NCBI GenBank assembly: GCA_034698045.1
Contig: JAQGAU010001030.1
Coordinates: forward strand, 1-21,926
Source of the DNA: Paramacrobiotus richtersi
Taxonomy: Eukaryota > Tardigrada > Eutardigrada > Parachela > Macrobiotidae
Direction: 5' to 3'
DNA length: 21,926 nt
The notes under the pieces were generated by a model. The model saw nothing but the letters and a program-made list of their open reading frames with translations, was not told the DNA's origin and ran no database searches. This document shows, piece by piece, positions 21,193 to 21,926 of this stretch (position 1 is its first letter; the number at the start of each line of letters is the position of its first letter). The position numbers and the translations under genes were made by a program.

Positions 21193-21926
21193 ATTCTCAA
21201 CAACTTTGTGTATCAGCAAGTGCTTGTATCTCCGGTTTGACTGTTTATTGGTACCGCTACTTTTGATACACGGTATCCATTGCCAGTACTGGTAATCCAC
21301 ATTCGCTAGACCTCCACATTTTGACAATAAAAAGTCTTTTTACTGTCTAACACCATAACAAAATATTTTAAAAATGTAAAAGCGTACACTTCAGTCCGTT
21401 AGTCGTCGGCGACGCCAGGTGGTATTTCTGTATGATTGCTGTGGATATGCTGCGTTTTCTTTCTTCTCCATGATAAACCGTATTTCCAGATGTTTTCTAT
21501 TTTTTGATAAAAAATAATTTGTGAGCATTATATATGTTTATTGCAGAATATATACTAGGTATGCCGGTGTGAAACGCTACATGTGCAATAAAGGTGTCTT
21601 ATTAAATAATTATGTGACCTACCAGTGCCTTGTCACTGCAACGTTAACCTGCAGAGATTTTAGAATCACACAAATTACTGTAATCTGATGTGCACTGCAC
21701 TGTATAATTTTCGATGTTTACGCTAATTATAAAGCGCTGCGGCATATCGTACGCGCACCCACGAGTGGAGAAATGGTGCTTGGTGGCGGTGCGATATAAT
21801 ACACCTCGAATATATGTAGCATAACAACATCAAAACGCTTCCCGTATTTATCAAGGCATTTGTACGACTTTATCGGTTTGCCGGTATACCAGCCAGATTA
21901 AGGAATGTGCCTCTACGGTAAACACA
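21193..21926. other. 5' flank of the Mcr-like gene
   Basis: No supported coding exon or RNA gene on either strand. It should contain the promoter and leader of the Mcr-like gene. A minus-strand TATATAAT near 21530 is the only element of note, about 340 nt before the start codon, and could be chance. Confidence 0.5.

Noticed and set aside
1-21926. tRNA, rRNA, CRISPR array or transposon
   Set aside because: No cloverleaf-type B-box, regularly spaced repeat array, transposase or reverse-transcriptase coding was seen by eye; a covariance-model or repeat-library search would be decisive.

Overview
The window is eukaryotic nuclear DNA from an invertebrate animal. Its genes are split by GT-AG introns, many only 43-80 nt long. 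The families are metazoan: a macroglobulin complement-related (Mcr) type thioester protein with an LDL-receptor class A module, a GT31 beta-1,3-glycosyltransferase, membrane-anchored arylacetamide-deacetylase-type esterases and a bZIP factor. This suits a compact ecdysozoan genome (arthropod or tardigrade grade), but the species cannot be fixed from the sequence. All exon joins below were worked out by hand from splice sites, codon phase and family resemblance.

Layout, left to right. (1) 1-877, +: the 3' end of a gene for a degenerate kinase-like protein; its N-lobe lies off the left edge. (2) 1574-3322, +: AADAC-like esterase 1, three exons, 411 aa, full catalytic set. (3) 4963-8186, +: a bZIP transcription factor with Ser/Pro-rich N-terminal and Gln/Pro-rich C-terminal halves, preceded by a short upstream ORF. 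(4) 9696-8632, -: an intronless beta-1,3-galactosyltransferase-like type II membrane protein, tail-to-tail with the bZIP gene. (5) 10850-12606, +: AADAC-like esterase 2, head-to-head with the glycosyltransferase. It has the same three-exon structure as esterase 1 but a changed oxyanion-hole motif. (6) 21192-13435, -: a 19-exon Mcr-like gene (about 1641 aa) filling the right third of the window, tail-to-tail with esterase 2. The spaces between genes hold no convincing coding sequence, RNA gene or mobile element.

The genes do not form an operon or an obvious pathway. The two esterases are dispersed paralogues with shared intron positions and phases. The Mcr-like protein is the most informative gene: the thioester motif is replaced by QGGEM, so it cannot bond covalently to targets, while an LDLa module is present. 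This matches the Drosophila Mcr branch, which works in septate junctions and in phagocytosis.
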